From assembly GCF_007002745.1 (NCBI RefSeq), contig NZ_SGNY01000001.1:186001-250000 (forward strand): 64,000 nucleotides of DNA. The letters are read 5' to 3'. The notes below the pieces were generated by a model. It was not told where the DNA came from. It searched no databases and saw only the letters and a program-made list of their open reading frames with translations. The number at the start of each line of letters is the position of its first letter. Position 1 is the first letter of the stretch. This DNA is from Martinezella rhizogenes. GTDB taxonomy: Bacteria > Pseudomonadota > Alphaproteobacteria > Rhizobiales > Rhizobiaceae. The position numbers and the translations under genes are program-made. Shown in pieces: positions 19,501-27,101 of this stretch.

Positions 19501-19604
19501 GCATGGAGGCTGACCCTCTTGGCAAGACCATGGCGGCCATGTTTGCCCGCGACGAGCTGGAGCTGCCGCCGCGAGAAGCTGACGGTTCCTACCCCATCCA
19601 TTGA
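16503..19604 (+). CDS. zorD: Zorya protein ZorD (SNF2-type helicase/nuclease)
   Basis: A 1033-residue SNF2-family protein. The ATPase shows DEQGLGKT (521-528, Walker A), DEIQ (653-656, in place of DEAH), GLTGTPIEN (motif III) and HRIGQTRP (from 933, motif VI). The first ~450 residues are a poorly conserved accessory region. A single large SNF2 ZorD with no HNH zorE is the hallmark of type I Zorya. I chose the ATG at 16503 over an in-frame TTG at 16473, because AGGTGA stands just upstream and this start lies after the zorC stop. It likely degrades invading DNA. Confidence 0.9.
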   Translation: MNLEASFSPDAITLSAKNERAGLLHRLVRRSVKSDLQNLSPDERSLAFAIADLRAAADTLGEQLSIDSDRIVMSHRIAASVTGETGAVLGLPPLVEMTLKTDAEGIVGSSGFRLRYEWSRNGQRQMPRRTGAILETANGLRRIPMWMMDAIAIADAYRPDGNDAADWEALGRFRKALDPGAVSGASDEASRISMTDFLSGLEVRLVDRFSLSPKGETDFDVVPFSGYTLEVHGSASEAAEVSESMSEVQGLDLQRFQTLVRGRGALPAYRLSPGRYVVVEQSASPALAVMAEMQKAAAEERRAFIRNPLPRVTEAVEAQLRSSGQLDGLSPQAEQEAIEAAVGPVLVETREFSERVTGVVKYEKPGLGEFEDSGTSWLPEDFSARLIDILDRQGTAELLQTLRERVQEAIEAGRPTVDFEDLEVPARPEMLQLIDERMVSGDADDRGEDEAKPEKVGPFVLDTEVNYDDLKWLAKLRPRMSELPDTLPEGIRTPLKGHQKESFSWQVGAWRAGLPGVLNADEQGLGKTLQTISFLAWLKEVIARPQAESRGPVLVVAPTSLLENWEQEVARHMHEPGLGHLIRLYGSSIGGRKLTGAKGKDTDDGEAKLDLGALHEAVAEGRAHRYWLLTTYTTLTNYQHSLARIPFSAVVFDEIQALKNPVSLRAVAARSINADFRIGLTGTPIENATVDLWAIMDQLAPGSLDSLKDFRQRYAKPEEDNMAELHGRVFLPRGGTPPLAVRRLKETVATDLPAKSRRIHPRLMPDVQALAYDDARLKLARGGMGAQLKMLHHIRSVSVHPALEIKASNDEFVVSSARLQAAMDILNRIKANGERALVFIEHRQMQYRFIELVRSELGLPRVDLINGDTPIPQRQAIVNRFQRHLDDDQGFDLLVLGPKAAGTGLTLTAATHVIHLSRWWNPAVEEQCNDRVHRIGQTRPVTVHLPMAIHEGYREQSFDCLLQSLMMRKRRLASSALWPMGDVDDDVAGLQKGMASERLGMEADPLGKTMAAMFARDELELPPREADGSYPIH

Positions 19605-19623
19605 TACAGAATGGCAGATTTTC

Positions 19624-20412
19624 ATGAATGACATTTGGGTGAGCAAAGGGCTGGTCATCGACGCGCCTTGGATCAGTTTGATCTTGAGTGGCCAGAAAGA
19701 TTGGGAGATGCGCTCCACCGGTACAAGCCACCGCGGATGGTTTGGCTTGATCTGGAAGGGGATGGGGAGCGTCTATGGCGTCGCACGATTGGCCGGCGCC
19801 GGCGGTCCTATGAGCCCGCAGGAAATGATCGAGGCTTTTGAACACCACCGTATTCCAGAAGAGATGATCCGTTCGGGTGCGGTTGCTAAATGGAACAGGC
19901 CCTGGTTTCTGGCTGACGTCATAAGGCTTCCCACGCCAGTGCGCTACAAGCACCCAAACGGTGCCGTGACCTGGGTCGAATTCAGCGAGAATGTAAGCTC
20001 TGCGATCAAGGATCAGATTGCAGCGCTACAGGAGCCCCTCCCGGAGCCGGCGCCGGTGGTCAAACTGGAAGCCCATGGCATGCAATCGGAAGCCGTGTGG
20101 CGTCAAATCGGCGAAAGCGTGCTGACCCAAGGCAATCTCGATCACAATCACATCTATCTACGCGAGTTTTTCCATCGCTTCCCGAAAGATGCAGTAGGGG
20201 GCTCGAACAAGGCGGAGATGGCCTCTCGCGAAATATCGATCATGTGGGATGGCGGGCCCCTTGTTGTTACTGATCTGGATGGCTCGAAAAGGTTCTTTCG
20301 CGCAAGGGGGTGGCTAGGCTCCTTCTTCCGTTACAATGGTGCGCGTATCGGCGACCGCGTTATCGTCGAAGAGGGAGCGCCCTACAGTTACAGAGTTCGC
20401 ATCCTACGGTGA
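19624..20412 (+). CDS. ASCH-domain protein, probable accessory gene of the Zorya operon
   Basis: A 262-residue protein. The N-terminus VIDAPWISLILSGQKDWEMR fits the ASCH (PUA-like) fold, which binds RNA or modified bases. The C-terminal ~110 residues (LTQGNLDHNHIYL, FPKDAVGG, VVTDLDGSKRFFRARG, FFRYNGARIGDRVIVEE) have the spacing of a B3-like pseudobarrel DNA-binding domain; that second call is inference. The start lies 19 bp after the zorD stop with no clear Shine-Dalgarno. Type I Zorya is described with only four genes, so this fifth same-strand gene is either an add-on sensor or an unrelated neighbour. Confidence 0.6.
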   Translation: MNDIWVSKGLVIDAPWISLILSGQKDWEMRSTGTSHRGWFGLIWKGMGSVYGVARLAGAGGPMSPQEMIEAFEHHRIPEEMIRSGAVAKWNRPWFLADVIRLPTPVRYKHPNGAVTWVEFSENVSSAIKDQIAALQEPLPEPAPVVKLEAHGMQSEAVWRQIGESVLTQGNLDHNHIYLREFFHRFPKDAVGGSNKAEMASREISIMWDGGPLVVTDLDGSKRFFRARGWLGSFFRYNGARIGDRVIVEEGAPYSYRVRILR

Positions 20413-20432
20413 GGTGAGGCAGGCTCTCTTGG

Positions 20433-20460
20433 TTGACGTTGTCTTGTTAGGGGTTATACC
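20433..20460 (+). promoter_or_regulatory. Candidate sigma70-type promoter
   Basis: TTGACG (20433-20438) and TATACC (20455-20460) are separated by 16 bp. They lie 51 bp before the ATG of the 187-residue gene, suggesting that gene has its own promoter outside the Zorya operon. Confidence 0.45.
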
Positions 20461-20511
20461 TTTCCCGGATGCAGCTATTTCACGACCCTTACTATTTATT
20501 TGGAAAAGAAG

Positions 20512-21075
20512 ATGAGCAGCAGACAATCTCGCGGTGATTGGCTACTTGAATTCTTGTTGAATGAAAGGGGATGCTCAAATTTTGCCTGCGGAAAATGTTA
20601 TTATCCAATCCGCGCTAAGCTTATAGGCGAATTGCGCAAAGCTTATTATTGCCGGGAGACTTCAAGCCGGGAGACTTCCGAGATGATTTTCGCGCAGCAT
20701 CTTCCTCAATTGGAGCCAAAAGTCCTCGAATTTCTGGCAGAGAGCCTAGCAGCTGTACGTCCGCACCCCGGACAGACCGCTTCGGTTGAGACTACAATGT
20801 TTGTTATCCTTGGTCTTCACAGCGCCTATTCGCGGCGAGGAGACGAAAATCGACTCGATGAGATGCTCCAAGAATCGTGGGCGGGAACTGTCCTGGCCAA
20901 AATGCGGGCCCACTATGAAGCAGTCCAGAAGCGCATACGTAGCCATCGCGAGCGGGAACGAAGCGCCCCATTAGAGCGTGAGCGCAAAAAGGCAGAAAAG
21001 GCAGCCCGGCACTTGGCGCGGATTTCAAAAAAAGACGAACGCTACGAAGCATGGCTGATGAAAAAGACGACGTAG
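20512..21075 (+). CDS. Hypothetical protein, 187 residues
   Basis: Not recognised. The N-terminus (MSSRQSRGDWLLEFL) is followed by three cysteines in CSNFACGKC, a possible metal site. The last ~60 residues are highly charged and helical (RSHRERERSAPLERERKKAEKAARH), suggestive of a basic coiled coil that might bind nucleic acid. I use the ATG at 20512 behind GGAAAAGAAG; a TTG four codons earlier is also in frame. Local base composition is lower in G+C than the core genes to the right, consistent with island membership. Confidence 0.55.
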   Translation: MSSRQSRGDWLLEFLLNERGCSNFACGKCYYPIRAKLIGELRKAYYCRETSSRETSEMIFAQHLPQLEPKVLEFLAESLAAVRPHPGQTASVETTMFVILGLHSAYSRRGDENRLDEMLQESWAGTVLAKMRAHYEAVQKRIRSHRERERSAPLERERKKAEKAARHLARISKKDERYEAWLMKKTT

Positions 21076-21456
21076 ACTTCCCGTCTTGGCTGGCGATGTC
21101 GAGCAGCTTTAGCCTTTGATCCGCTATCGGGGCTATAGGGACTGCGAACGACTGTCGCCCCGCGGAAATAATTTCCGCATGCTTCCATATTTCCCCGGAC
21201 TGCCGTTCTGGAATGTCGTACAAGAGTGTCGTAAAAGCATATTAGGTGATCAAGATTTGTTAACCTTCTCAGAGGCTTGAAAGAGGGCGAAATCCCTAGC
21301 TGGGAATCCTGGCGCCCCAGCCATTCCTGACTTTTATCATATATAGTTTTCACGCTTTTTGCGAGAATGTGCAAATAGAAACAATTTTAGATTGAATATT
21401 GCAGATTCCGCAACACTTTTATGATTTTCTAATTCAGATATCAGGAGTGTACAGTA
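21076..21456. other. Gene-free stretch at the right edge of the defence island
   Basis: No credible coding region, tRNA or strong hairpin was seen in these 381 bp. The last ~100 bp are AT-rich and probably carry the promoter of the small membrane protein that follows. Confidence 0.4.
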
Positions 21457-21651
21457 GTGACCCAAACATTAGAACCAAGTCCATCCCACAACGAACTCCC
21501 AAACAAGCCCGATTTCGAATGGATTTTCTGGGTGCTTCCCATCATCGTGTTTGCCGTAATTGCATATCTCGGTGACTGGAAATGGGCGTTTATAATCGGA
21601 GGGGGAATTGCCGCGATGCTCTTTGTCTATTTCAAGTTTATCAAGCGATAA
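21457..21651 (+). CDS. Small two-helix membrane protein, 64 residues
   Basis: It starts with GTG behind AGGAG (9-nt spacing). A polar N-terminus (about 20 residues) is followed by two hydrophobic segments, FWVLPIIVFAVIAYLG and AFIIGGGIAAMLFVYF, ending in a basic FIKR tail. This predicts a hairpin in the inner membrane. The family and function are unknown. It lies between the defence island and mqo; whether it belongs to the island is unclear. Confidence 0.55.
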   Translation: MTQTLEPSPSHNELPNKPDFEWIFWVLPIIVFAVIAYLGDWKWAFIIGGGIAAMLFVYFKFIKR

Positions 21652-21706
21652 TAGCCTCATAAGAAGTCATGTGATCTAGGCACCGAGTTTTCTGTATAGA
21701 TTTCAT

Positions 21707-21740
21707 AAAAAACGCCGCGCATCCAGAGACACGCGGCGTC
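21707..21740 (-). terminator. Rho-independent terminator of mqo
   Basis: On the minus strand an 8-bp GC-rich stem (acgccgcg paired with cgcggcgt, 12-nt loop) is followed by a run of six T. It lies about 25 bp past the mqo stop. Confidence 0.8.
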
Positions 21741-21765
21741 CAATCTTAAATCTCGCGACGATGCC

Positions 21766-23499
21766 TTAAAGCGCGATATCAGGCACCTTCTTCACTGGCG
21801 CACCCGCAGGGGTCGCGCCGGCACCCTTCAGCGCATCAAGATCGATCTGCGGCGGGGTCGGCAACTGCAGGTGCTCGGCGGTGTAAGCCCATTCCTCACG
21901 TACCTTTTCCGGATCGTCATTGAGCTTGGTGCCGTAGCTCGGCACGATCTGGCGGATCTTGGCCTGCCATTCCGGCGTTGCCACCTTGTCCTTGAACACC
22001 TTTTCCAGGACGCTCAGCATGATCGGCGCTGCGGTCGATGCACCCGGCGAAGCGCCGAGCAGGCCGGCGATGCTGCCGTCCTGTGCGGAGACGACTTCGG
22101 TGCCGAGCCGCAGCACGCCGCCCTTTTCTTCGTCGCGCTTGATGATCTGCACACGCTGGCCCGCCTGCCACAGGCGCCATTCGCCCTGCTTGGCATTGGG
22201 GAAATATTCCTTCAGCGCGGCAAAGCGGTCGTCATCCGACATCATCAGCTGGCCGGCGAGATATTCCACCAGCGGATATTCATCGATGCCCACACGCACC
22301 ATTGGCCAGGCGTTGCTGGTCGTGACGGAGGAGACGAGATCGAAATAGGAGCCTTCCTTCAGGAACTTGGTGGAGAAGGTGGCGAAAGGCCCGAACAGGA
22401 TGACACGCTTGCCACCCAGCACGCGGGTGTCGAGATGCGGAACCGACATGGGCGGCGAACCGACCGAGGCCTTGCCATAGGCCTTGGCCAGATGCTGCAT
22501 CGTCACATCGGGGTTTTCGTTGATGAGGAACGAGCCGCCCACCGGGAAGCCGGCATAATCATCGGCTTCCGGAATGCCGGACATCTGCAGCAGATGCAGC
22601 GCGCCGCCGCCGGCGCCGATGAACACGAATTTCGCATCCACCACCTGTTCGGCATCGGTCTTGGTGTTGGCATAGGTCACGCGCCAGCTGCCATCGGCAT
22701 TGCGCTGAATGTCGGAGACTTCGCTATTGACCTGCAGGTCGAAATTCTGGTCACCCTGCAGATGCGACACGAACTGACGGGTGATTTCGCCGAATTCCAT
22801 GTCGGTGCCGAGCGGCGACCAGGTCGCGCCGATCTTCTGGGACGGATCGCGGCCTTCCATCATCAGCGGCACCCACTTCTTGATCTGCTCGGGGTCGCTG
22901 GAATATTCCATGCCGGCGAACAGCGGGCTGGCCTTGAGCGCCTGATAGCGCTTTTCCAGATAGGCGATGTTCTCATCGCCCCAGACGACGCTCATATGCG
23001 GCGTGTGGTTGATGAAGGAGCGCGGGTTCTTCAAGACGCCGTTGCGCACCTGCCAGGCCCAGAACTGCCGGGAGATCTGGAAGGACTCGTTGATGTTGAT
23101 CGCCTGGGTGATCTTGATGTTGCCGTTGTCGTCTTCCGGCGTGTAGTTGAGTTCCGCCAGTGCGGAATGGCCGGTGCCGGCATTGTTCCAGCCGTTGGAG
23201 CTTTCAAGCGCCACGCTATCCAGCCGCTCCAGCATCTGCATCGACCAGGTCGGCTCCAGTTCGCGCAGCCACACACCGAGCGTCGCGCTCATGATGCCGC
23301 CGCCGATCAACAGCACATCGACCTTCTTGGCGGTCGTGTTGGCGAGAAGCGGAGAGGAGGGCAGCGCCGCTGCGGCAATCCCGGCAAGCGCGCCACCCAG
23401 AACCTGACGGCGGTTCATTGGAAAAGCGTGGGAAAGGGAAGTGTCCTGGGAGAGATCAGTGAGCTGGGATTTGTCTTGATTGATGGGAGTCACGGCCAT
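21766..23499 (-). CDS. mqo: Malate:quinone oxidoreductase
   Basis: A 577-residue FAD-dependent enzyme that oxidises malate to oxaloacetate and reduces membrane quinone. The FAD-binding segment [17 protein letters not shown] is followed by the family-specific [24 protein letters not shown] region, and the whole length aligns with Mqo as I know it. Unusually, a twin-arginine-like leader ([13 protein letters not shown] then a hydrophobic stretch ending ALPSSPLLA) precedes the FAD domain, suggesting export or a vestigial signal. I start at 23499 (MAVTPINQD); the internal ATG at the RRQ site lacks a Shine-Dalgarno. It is a single-gene unit with its own terminator. Confidence 0.93.
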   Translation of the reverse strand: MAVTPINQDKSQLTDLSQDTSLSHAFPMNRRQVLGGALAGIAAAALPSSPLLANTTAKKVDVLLIGGGIMSATLGVWLRELEPTWSMQMLERLDSVALESSNGWNNAGTGHSALAELNYTPEDDNGNIKITQAININESFQISRQFWAWQVRNGVLKNPRSFINHTPHMSVVWGDENIAYLEKRYQALKASPLFAGMEYSSDPEQIKKWVPLMMEGRDPSQKIGATWSPLGTDMEFGEITRQFVSHLQGDQNFDLQVNSEVSDIQRNADGSWRVTYANTKTDAEQVVDAKFVFIGAGGGALHLLQMSGIPEADDYAGFPVGGSFLINENPDVTMQHLAKAYGKASVGSPPMSVPHLDTRVLGGKRVILFGPFATFSTKFLKEGSYFDLVSSVTTSNAWPMVRVGIDEYPLVEYLAGQLMMSDDDRFAALKEYFPNAKQGEWRLWQAGQRVQIIKRDEEKGGVLRLGTEVVSAQDGSIAGLLGASPGASTAAPIMLSVLEKVFKDKVATPEWQAKIRQIVPSYGTKLNDDPEKVREEWAYTAEHLQLPTPPQIDLDALKGAGATPAGAPVKKVPDIAL

Positions 23500-23838
23500 A
23501 CCTGATTCTTGTTTTGTGTTAAAAACATTCCTCCCGACCGCCCCGTTATAGCAAAGCGCAAAGCGGCACAACCCGGACTTTTTCACTCCAGTTCAAGCAC
23601 TTTTGCAGGTGGCTCGTCGGGACATATGGTCGCAACGGCATTTTTTGCGGTCTTGCGGATTGTCAGTTTTATGGATGCGAAGATCAGACAGGTCTTTCAA
23701 ACGGTTGAAAGCGGTCTCTGGGCCAAATATCGCGAAACGGCCCACAATCCAGTGCCTGCGGGGTGCAATGGAACGGGCCACGTGATTTTAGGCAAAAGTT
23801 TTTTCAGGAAAATGACAATAATCCCGAAAAAGTGAAAA
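23500..23838. other. Intergenic region upstream of mqo
   Basis: This ~340-bp stretch holds the mqo promoter on the minus strand. I saw no gene or clear operator in it; open frames here have no Shine-Dalgarno and look random. Confidence 0.4.
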
Positions 23839-23863
23839 GGCCCGCCGTTGCGGGCGGGCCTCG
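23836..23863 (-). terminator. Rho-independent terminator of the 139-residue lipoprotein gene
   Basis: ggcccgcc-N6-ggcgggcc (23839-23860) is followed on the minus strand by TTTT. It is located 28 bp past the stop codon. Confidence 0.8.
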
Positions 23864-23887
23864 TTCGTTCGGTTTCGGGCCGAAATC

Positions 23888-24307
23888 TTAGTTTGCGGCG
23901 AGGAATTCCGCGCAGTAGCTGGGGCCGTTGACGCCGGGGCGGTCGGAGACCGTGCGCACCGAGGTGATCGTATAATTGCTGGAAACGACCAGCTGCACCG
24001 TGCAGGAGAGCGAGGCGGTGCGGGCGGGCGAAATCTGGCGACCCTTCTTGCCGTCCTTGCCTTCTTCGAACTTGGCCGGAATGGTGGCCTTCTTGTAACC
24101 GCCGCGCCAGTTATAGACGGTGGAGCTGCCGGATTCCGTGTCGCTCAGCGGCGGGCCGAATTTCGCGAAGAAAATGCCTGCCGACTGACCGACCCAGCGT
24201 GTTTCCACGGGGCTCTTCTGGGTGAAGGAAGGCACGGAGCCTTCCGATGTCGTGCAGGCGGAGAGCGCAATGGCGAGCCCTGCGAGCGTTACGCTGCGAA
24301 ATAGCAT
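23888..24307 (-). CDS. Putative lipoprotein, 139 residues
   Basis: The N-terminus MLFRSVTLAGLAIALSACTT has a type II signal peptide with lipobox LSAC, so the mature protein should be lipid-anchored in the cell envelope. The rest is a small domain with a conserved-looking GPPLSDTESG segment and two further cysteines (SLSCTVQL, SYCAEF) that could form a disulfide. It resembles hypothetical lipoproteins of rhizobia. Function unknown. It forms a single-gene unit ending in a strong terminator. Confidence 0.75.
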   Translation of the reverse strand: MLFRSVTLAGLAIALSACTTSEGSVPSFTQKSPVETRWVGQSAGIFFAKFGPPLSDTESGSSTVYNWRGGYKKATIPAKFEEGKDGKKGRQISPARTASLSCTVQLVVSSNYTITSVRTVSDRPGVNGPSYCAEFLAAN

Positions 24308-24571
24308 GGTGAAATGTCCTTTGTGCCGTGTCCGGCATCCCGCCGGTCATTCCGTTCCCCTAGCAGATTTGGCGGCGGCCGGCAGGGGAGGTATGCGGCT
24401 TGACGAAAATTTCCTGCCACAATTGCTTTTTTGTAACGTTTTTCAGCCCTGCACCCTTTGCCGCAAGCGGTCGGCGAGGCTGCCTCACTGCGGGGAGGAA
24501 ACTTGTCATAAAAAATGCAATAAGCCGCTTGTCGAATGCCGGAGGCTGGTCTATAGAAGCGCCGCTGGTCA

Positions 24572-24648
24572 CGGAGTGTAGCGCAGTCTGGTAGCGCACC
24601 ACGTTCGGGACGTGGGGGTCGGAGGTTCGAATCCTCTCACTCCGACCA
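24572..24648 (+). tRNA. tRNA-Pro (anticodon CGG)
   Basis: A 77-nt cloverleaf with acceptor stem CGGAGTG/CACTCCG, an anticodon stem CCACG/CGTGG enclosing loop TTCGGGA (anticodon CGG), the T-loop GGTTCGAATC, and an encoded CCA end. It stands alone on the plus strand. Confidence 0.95.
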
Positions 24649-24821
24649 GCTGAAAGCCTTGTATTTACGATGGCTTGCAACTCTTCCCGATATTTCCTTA
24701 AAATCCCTGATGCAAAGTCTCGTGTCGAACCGACGTTTGAGACCCCGGCCGTTTGGTATTCAGTCACCGACTGCCCGGCATCGCCGCCCGCTTGTGCCCT
24801 CGATTAGCAATTGCACGAGCA

Positions 24822-24853
24822 TTTCTCATTCTCGTCAGTGCGAGAATGAGAAA
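24822..24853. repeat. 13-bp perfect hairpin
   Basis: tttctcattctcg (24822-24834) and cgagaatgagaaa (24841-24853) are perfect complements around a 6-nt loop. It lies 58 bp past the stop of the minus-strand lipoprotein gene and 174 bp after tRNA-Pro. No T-tract follows on either strand, so it may stabilise an mRNA 3' end or act with Rho. Confidence 0.6.
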
Positions 24854-24910
24854 GGCAAACAACGGCCGGACGCCGGTAAGAGGCAGTAGGCCTAATCCAA
24901 TCGACCATTA

Positions 24911-25132
24911 TCAGCGGTAGCGGTGGTCACCACGCCAGTCGCGACGATCACGCCAATCCCTCCGGTCGCGCCAGTCACGACGATCATAGTCGCGGTAGTG
25001 GCGATCGCGGTCATAGGTGCGGTAATACACGCCGGTCGTATAATATCCGCCGCTCCGGTATCCTCTGTCGTCAACACAGCCGCTCAGGATGCCAACCGAA
25101 ACCAGACAGATCGCTGCGGTTAAAATTTTCAT
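24911..25132 (-). CDS. Small Arg/Tyr/Asp-rich lipoprotein, 73 residues
   Basis: I start at the ATG at 25132, 9 nt from GGGAG; it gives a signal peptide MKILTAAICLVSVGILSGC with lipobox. The mature part is a low-complexity chain: a tyrosine-rich stretch, then repeats of RRDWRD. Such charged repeat lipoproteins are common in rhizobia, often under envelope-stress control, but I know no function. Its DNA repeats make six-frame shadows on the other strand. Confidence 0.65.
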   Translation of the reverse strand: MKILTAAICLVSVGILSGCVDDRGYRSGGYYTTGVYYRTYDRDRHYRDYDRRDWRDRRDWRDRRDWRGDHRYR

Positions 25133-25462
25133 GATCTTCATCTCCCAATGACGAACCCAAACGCGCGCTGGAGTTCGTAGTTCCATGGTTGAGAGAGTGA
25201 CGTGTCGGCCATTAACCGGGCCTGAACGCGGTTCCACGGGTTTGCCTGAGGATAAGGTCCGTGGGTGCGCGATGGGTGATGGCGCAGGATCCAGCGCCGA
25301 TGTGGCGGGGTGCCGTGGCGAGCCATCTTCTCGGTTTCTCCCGCCTTCGCAGACCTGATGCTTTTGACGTTATCAACTGCGAGGAAGCCAATGTCGGCTC
25401 AGCCGCAGGGAACGCAAAAGCACTTCAGCCGTTATCCATTCACAACAACGATGGAGGATAAT
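25133..25462. other. Intergenic region, no gene seen
   Basis: It contains the promoters of the divergent lipoprotein gene (minus) and the 25-codon gene (plus). The long open frame through it lacks a start with a Shine-Dalgarno. No hairpin or operator stood out. Confidence 0.35.
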
Positions 25463-25540
25463 ATGCTGAAGGGTATTGCATTGTGGGCTATGGGTGTTCC
25501 GATCTTCGTGATCATTCTGCTTTATATGTTCGTGTTTTAA
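25463..25540 (+). CDS. Tiny membrane peptide, 25 residues
   Basis: The ATG follows a strong GGAGG (5-nt spacing), and the reading frame encodes a single hydrophobic helix, MLKGIALWAMGVPIFVIILL, ending YMFVF. A rho-independent terminator begins about 30 bp past the stop. The strong ribosome site, clean helix and terminator support a real gene. I recall similar short peptides in Rhizobiales but cannot name a family; role unknown, perhaps a membrane-complex subunit. Confidence 0.6.
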   Translation: MLKGIALWAMGVPIFVIILLYMFVF

Positions 25541-25569
25541 GCGGCGCCTCACACCAACGGCCCGCAACG

Positions 25570-25600
25570 AAAAAGGCGACCGCACTGCGGTCGCCTTTTT
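25570..25600. terminator. Bidirectional rho-independent terminator
   Basis: A 14-bp perfect stem (ggcgaccgc/gcggtcgcc extended by A5/T5) with a 3-nt loop. It serves both the plus-strand 25-codon gene and the convergent cysN. Confidence 0.88.
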
Positions 25601-25619
25601 GTTTGTATCGGAAATTTTC

Positions 25620-27101
25620 TCAGTCCAGATCGCCGATCAGCCTTGAGGCCGTCGCCACATCGGTGCGGCGAATGTCGATCTCGTCGCGGTGTCTGGCCAG
25701 CAATTCGCTCGCCAGCAGCTTTTCCGCAAGATCGGCGGGCAGCGAGAGAATGACCCGGTCGCCCTTTTCCTCCGTCGCACCAACGCTGCGTTTACCGGCG
25801 ATCATGCCGCCTGCAACCGTGTTGTTGGTGTCGGGGTCGATCAGGATGAAGGAGCCGGTCGCCCGGTTCTGCTCATAGGCATCGAAAATCGCCGTCTCGT
25901 CGAAAGAGAGGCGCACCTTGCCGATGGCGTTCATAGGCAGCGAGGTCTCATGCGCCTGCCATTCGCCTTCCTTCAGGTTCAGCTGGCTGATCGGCTGCAC
26001 GCTGACGCGCTGGCGGCGGCTGCCGCTTTTCAGCCAATAGCGCTTGCCGGCCTCGATGCCGCCGGGCTGCAGGGCCACGATCTGCGCATCGAAGGCAAGG
26101 CCCGTCTGCGGTTGCGCCTCAATCGAGACGATCATGTCGCCGCGCGATACGTCCACCTGACGGTCAAGCACGAGGGTGACGGCATCACCGGCGACGGCAG
26201 CGTTGCGCACCAGATCGAAAGTGACGATCTGCTTGACATTGGCGACCATGCCAGAGGGCAAAACCACGACGCTGTCACCCGGTTTCACCGAACCGCCGGC
26301 AACCGTGCCCTGATAACCGCGGAAGCTCTCACCCGGCCGCGAGACGCGCTGTACGGGCAGGCGGAAGCCGCCGGACTGCGCGGAGCGCACAGTGGCAAGC
26401 TCCAGCGTTTCCACCAGCGTCGGGCCTTCATACCATGGCATGGAGGCCTTGCCTGATAGCACGACATTTTCGCCCTTCAGCGCCGACATCGGAATGGCGG
26501 TAATCTGCTTGATGCCGAGATTGGAGGCGAATTCGCGGAATTCGTGGGCGATCAGTTCGAAACCGGCCTTGTCGTAATTCGTCAGGTCGATCTTGTTGAT
26601 CGCCAGCACGAATTGCCGGATGCCCATCAGCGCCGCGATGGTGGCGTGACGGCGGGTCTGTTCGAGAATGCCGGTGCGCGCATCGACGAGCAGCACGGCC
26701 AGATCGGCCGTCGAAGCGCCGGTCGCCATATTGCGGGTATATTGTTCATGGCCGGGGGTGTCGGCGACGATGAAGGCGCGCCGGTCGGTGGCGAAATAAC
26801 GATAGGCGACATCGATGGTGATGCCCTGTTCGCGCTCGGCCTGCAAACCGTCCAGCAGCAGCGCGAAATCGGGCAGGCCGAGATCGTTCTGCTTGCCGCT
26901 GTCGCGATGCAGGGTGGCGGCCTGGTCTTCCTTGACGGCCTTGGTGTCCCAGAGAAGACGGCCGATCAGGGTCGATTTGCCGTCATCGACGCTGCCGCAG
27001 GTGATGAGGCGCAGCGGACGCGTATCGCGCGTTGCCTTCGAATGTTCGGCAAACGGCAGAATGGTGGCGGAAGAGGGGGGATTGATGGCGGTGGCACTCA
27101 T
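25620..27101 (-). CDS. cysN: Sulfate adenylyltransferase subunit 1 (GTPase)
   Basis: A 493-residue GTPase subunit of ATP sulfurylase, which couples GTP hydrolysis to APS formation. The GTPase motifs are GSVDDGKSTL (G1), DTPGHEQYTRNM (G3) and NKIDL (G4), followed by EF-Tu-like beta-barrel domains. There is no APS-kinase (CysC) extension, unlike NodQ-type fusions. This fits a pathway in which APS is reduced directly. The start overlaps the cysD stop (ATGA). Last gene of cysH-cysD-cysN. Confidence 0.96.
   Translation of the reverse strand: MSATAINPPSSATILPFAEHSKATRDTRPLRLITCGSVDDGKSTLIGRLLWDTKAVKEDQAATLHRDSGKQNDLGLPDFALLLDGLQAEREQGITIDVAYRYFATDRRAFIVADTPGHEQYTRNMATGASTADLAVLLVDARTGILEQTRRHATIAALMGIRQFVLAINKIDLTNYDKAGFELIAHEFREFASNLGIKQITAIPMSALKGENVVLSGKASMPWYEGPTLVETLELATVRSAQSGGFRLPVQRVSRPGESFRGYQGTVAGGSVKPGDSVVVLPSGMVANVKQIVTFDLVRNAAVAGDAVTLVLDRQVDVSRGDMIVSIEAQPQTGLAFDAQIVALQPGGIEAGKRYWLKSGSRRQRVSVQPISQLNLKEGEWQAHETSLPMNAIGKVRLSFDETAIFDAYEQNRATGSFILIDPDTNNTVAGGMIAGKRSVGATEEKGDRVILSLPADLAEKLLASELLARHRDEIDIRRTDVATASRLIGDLD

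Noticed and set aside
21871..23505. 544-codon open frame opposite mqo
   Set aside because: It is an antisense shadow of the GC-rich mqo frame, and it translates to low-complexity His/Arg-rich sequence.
24572..24648. tRNA-Pro as the attachment site of the defence island
   Set aside because: The island ends about 3 kb earlier, mqo lies between, and no integrase or repeat of the tRNA 3' end was found in the window.
24360..24767. Open frame of 135 codons on the minus strand
   Set aside because: It runs through the tRNA-Pro gene and has no ribosome site.
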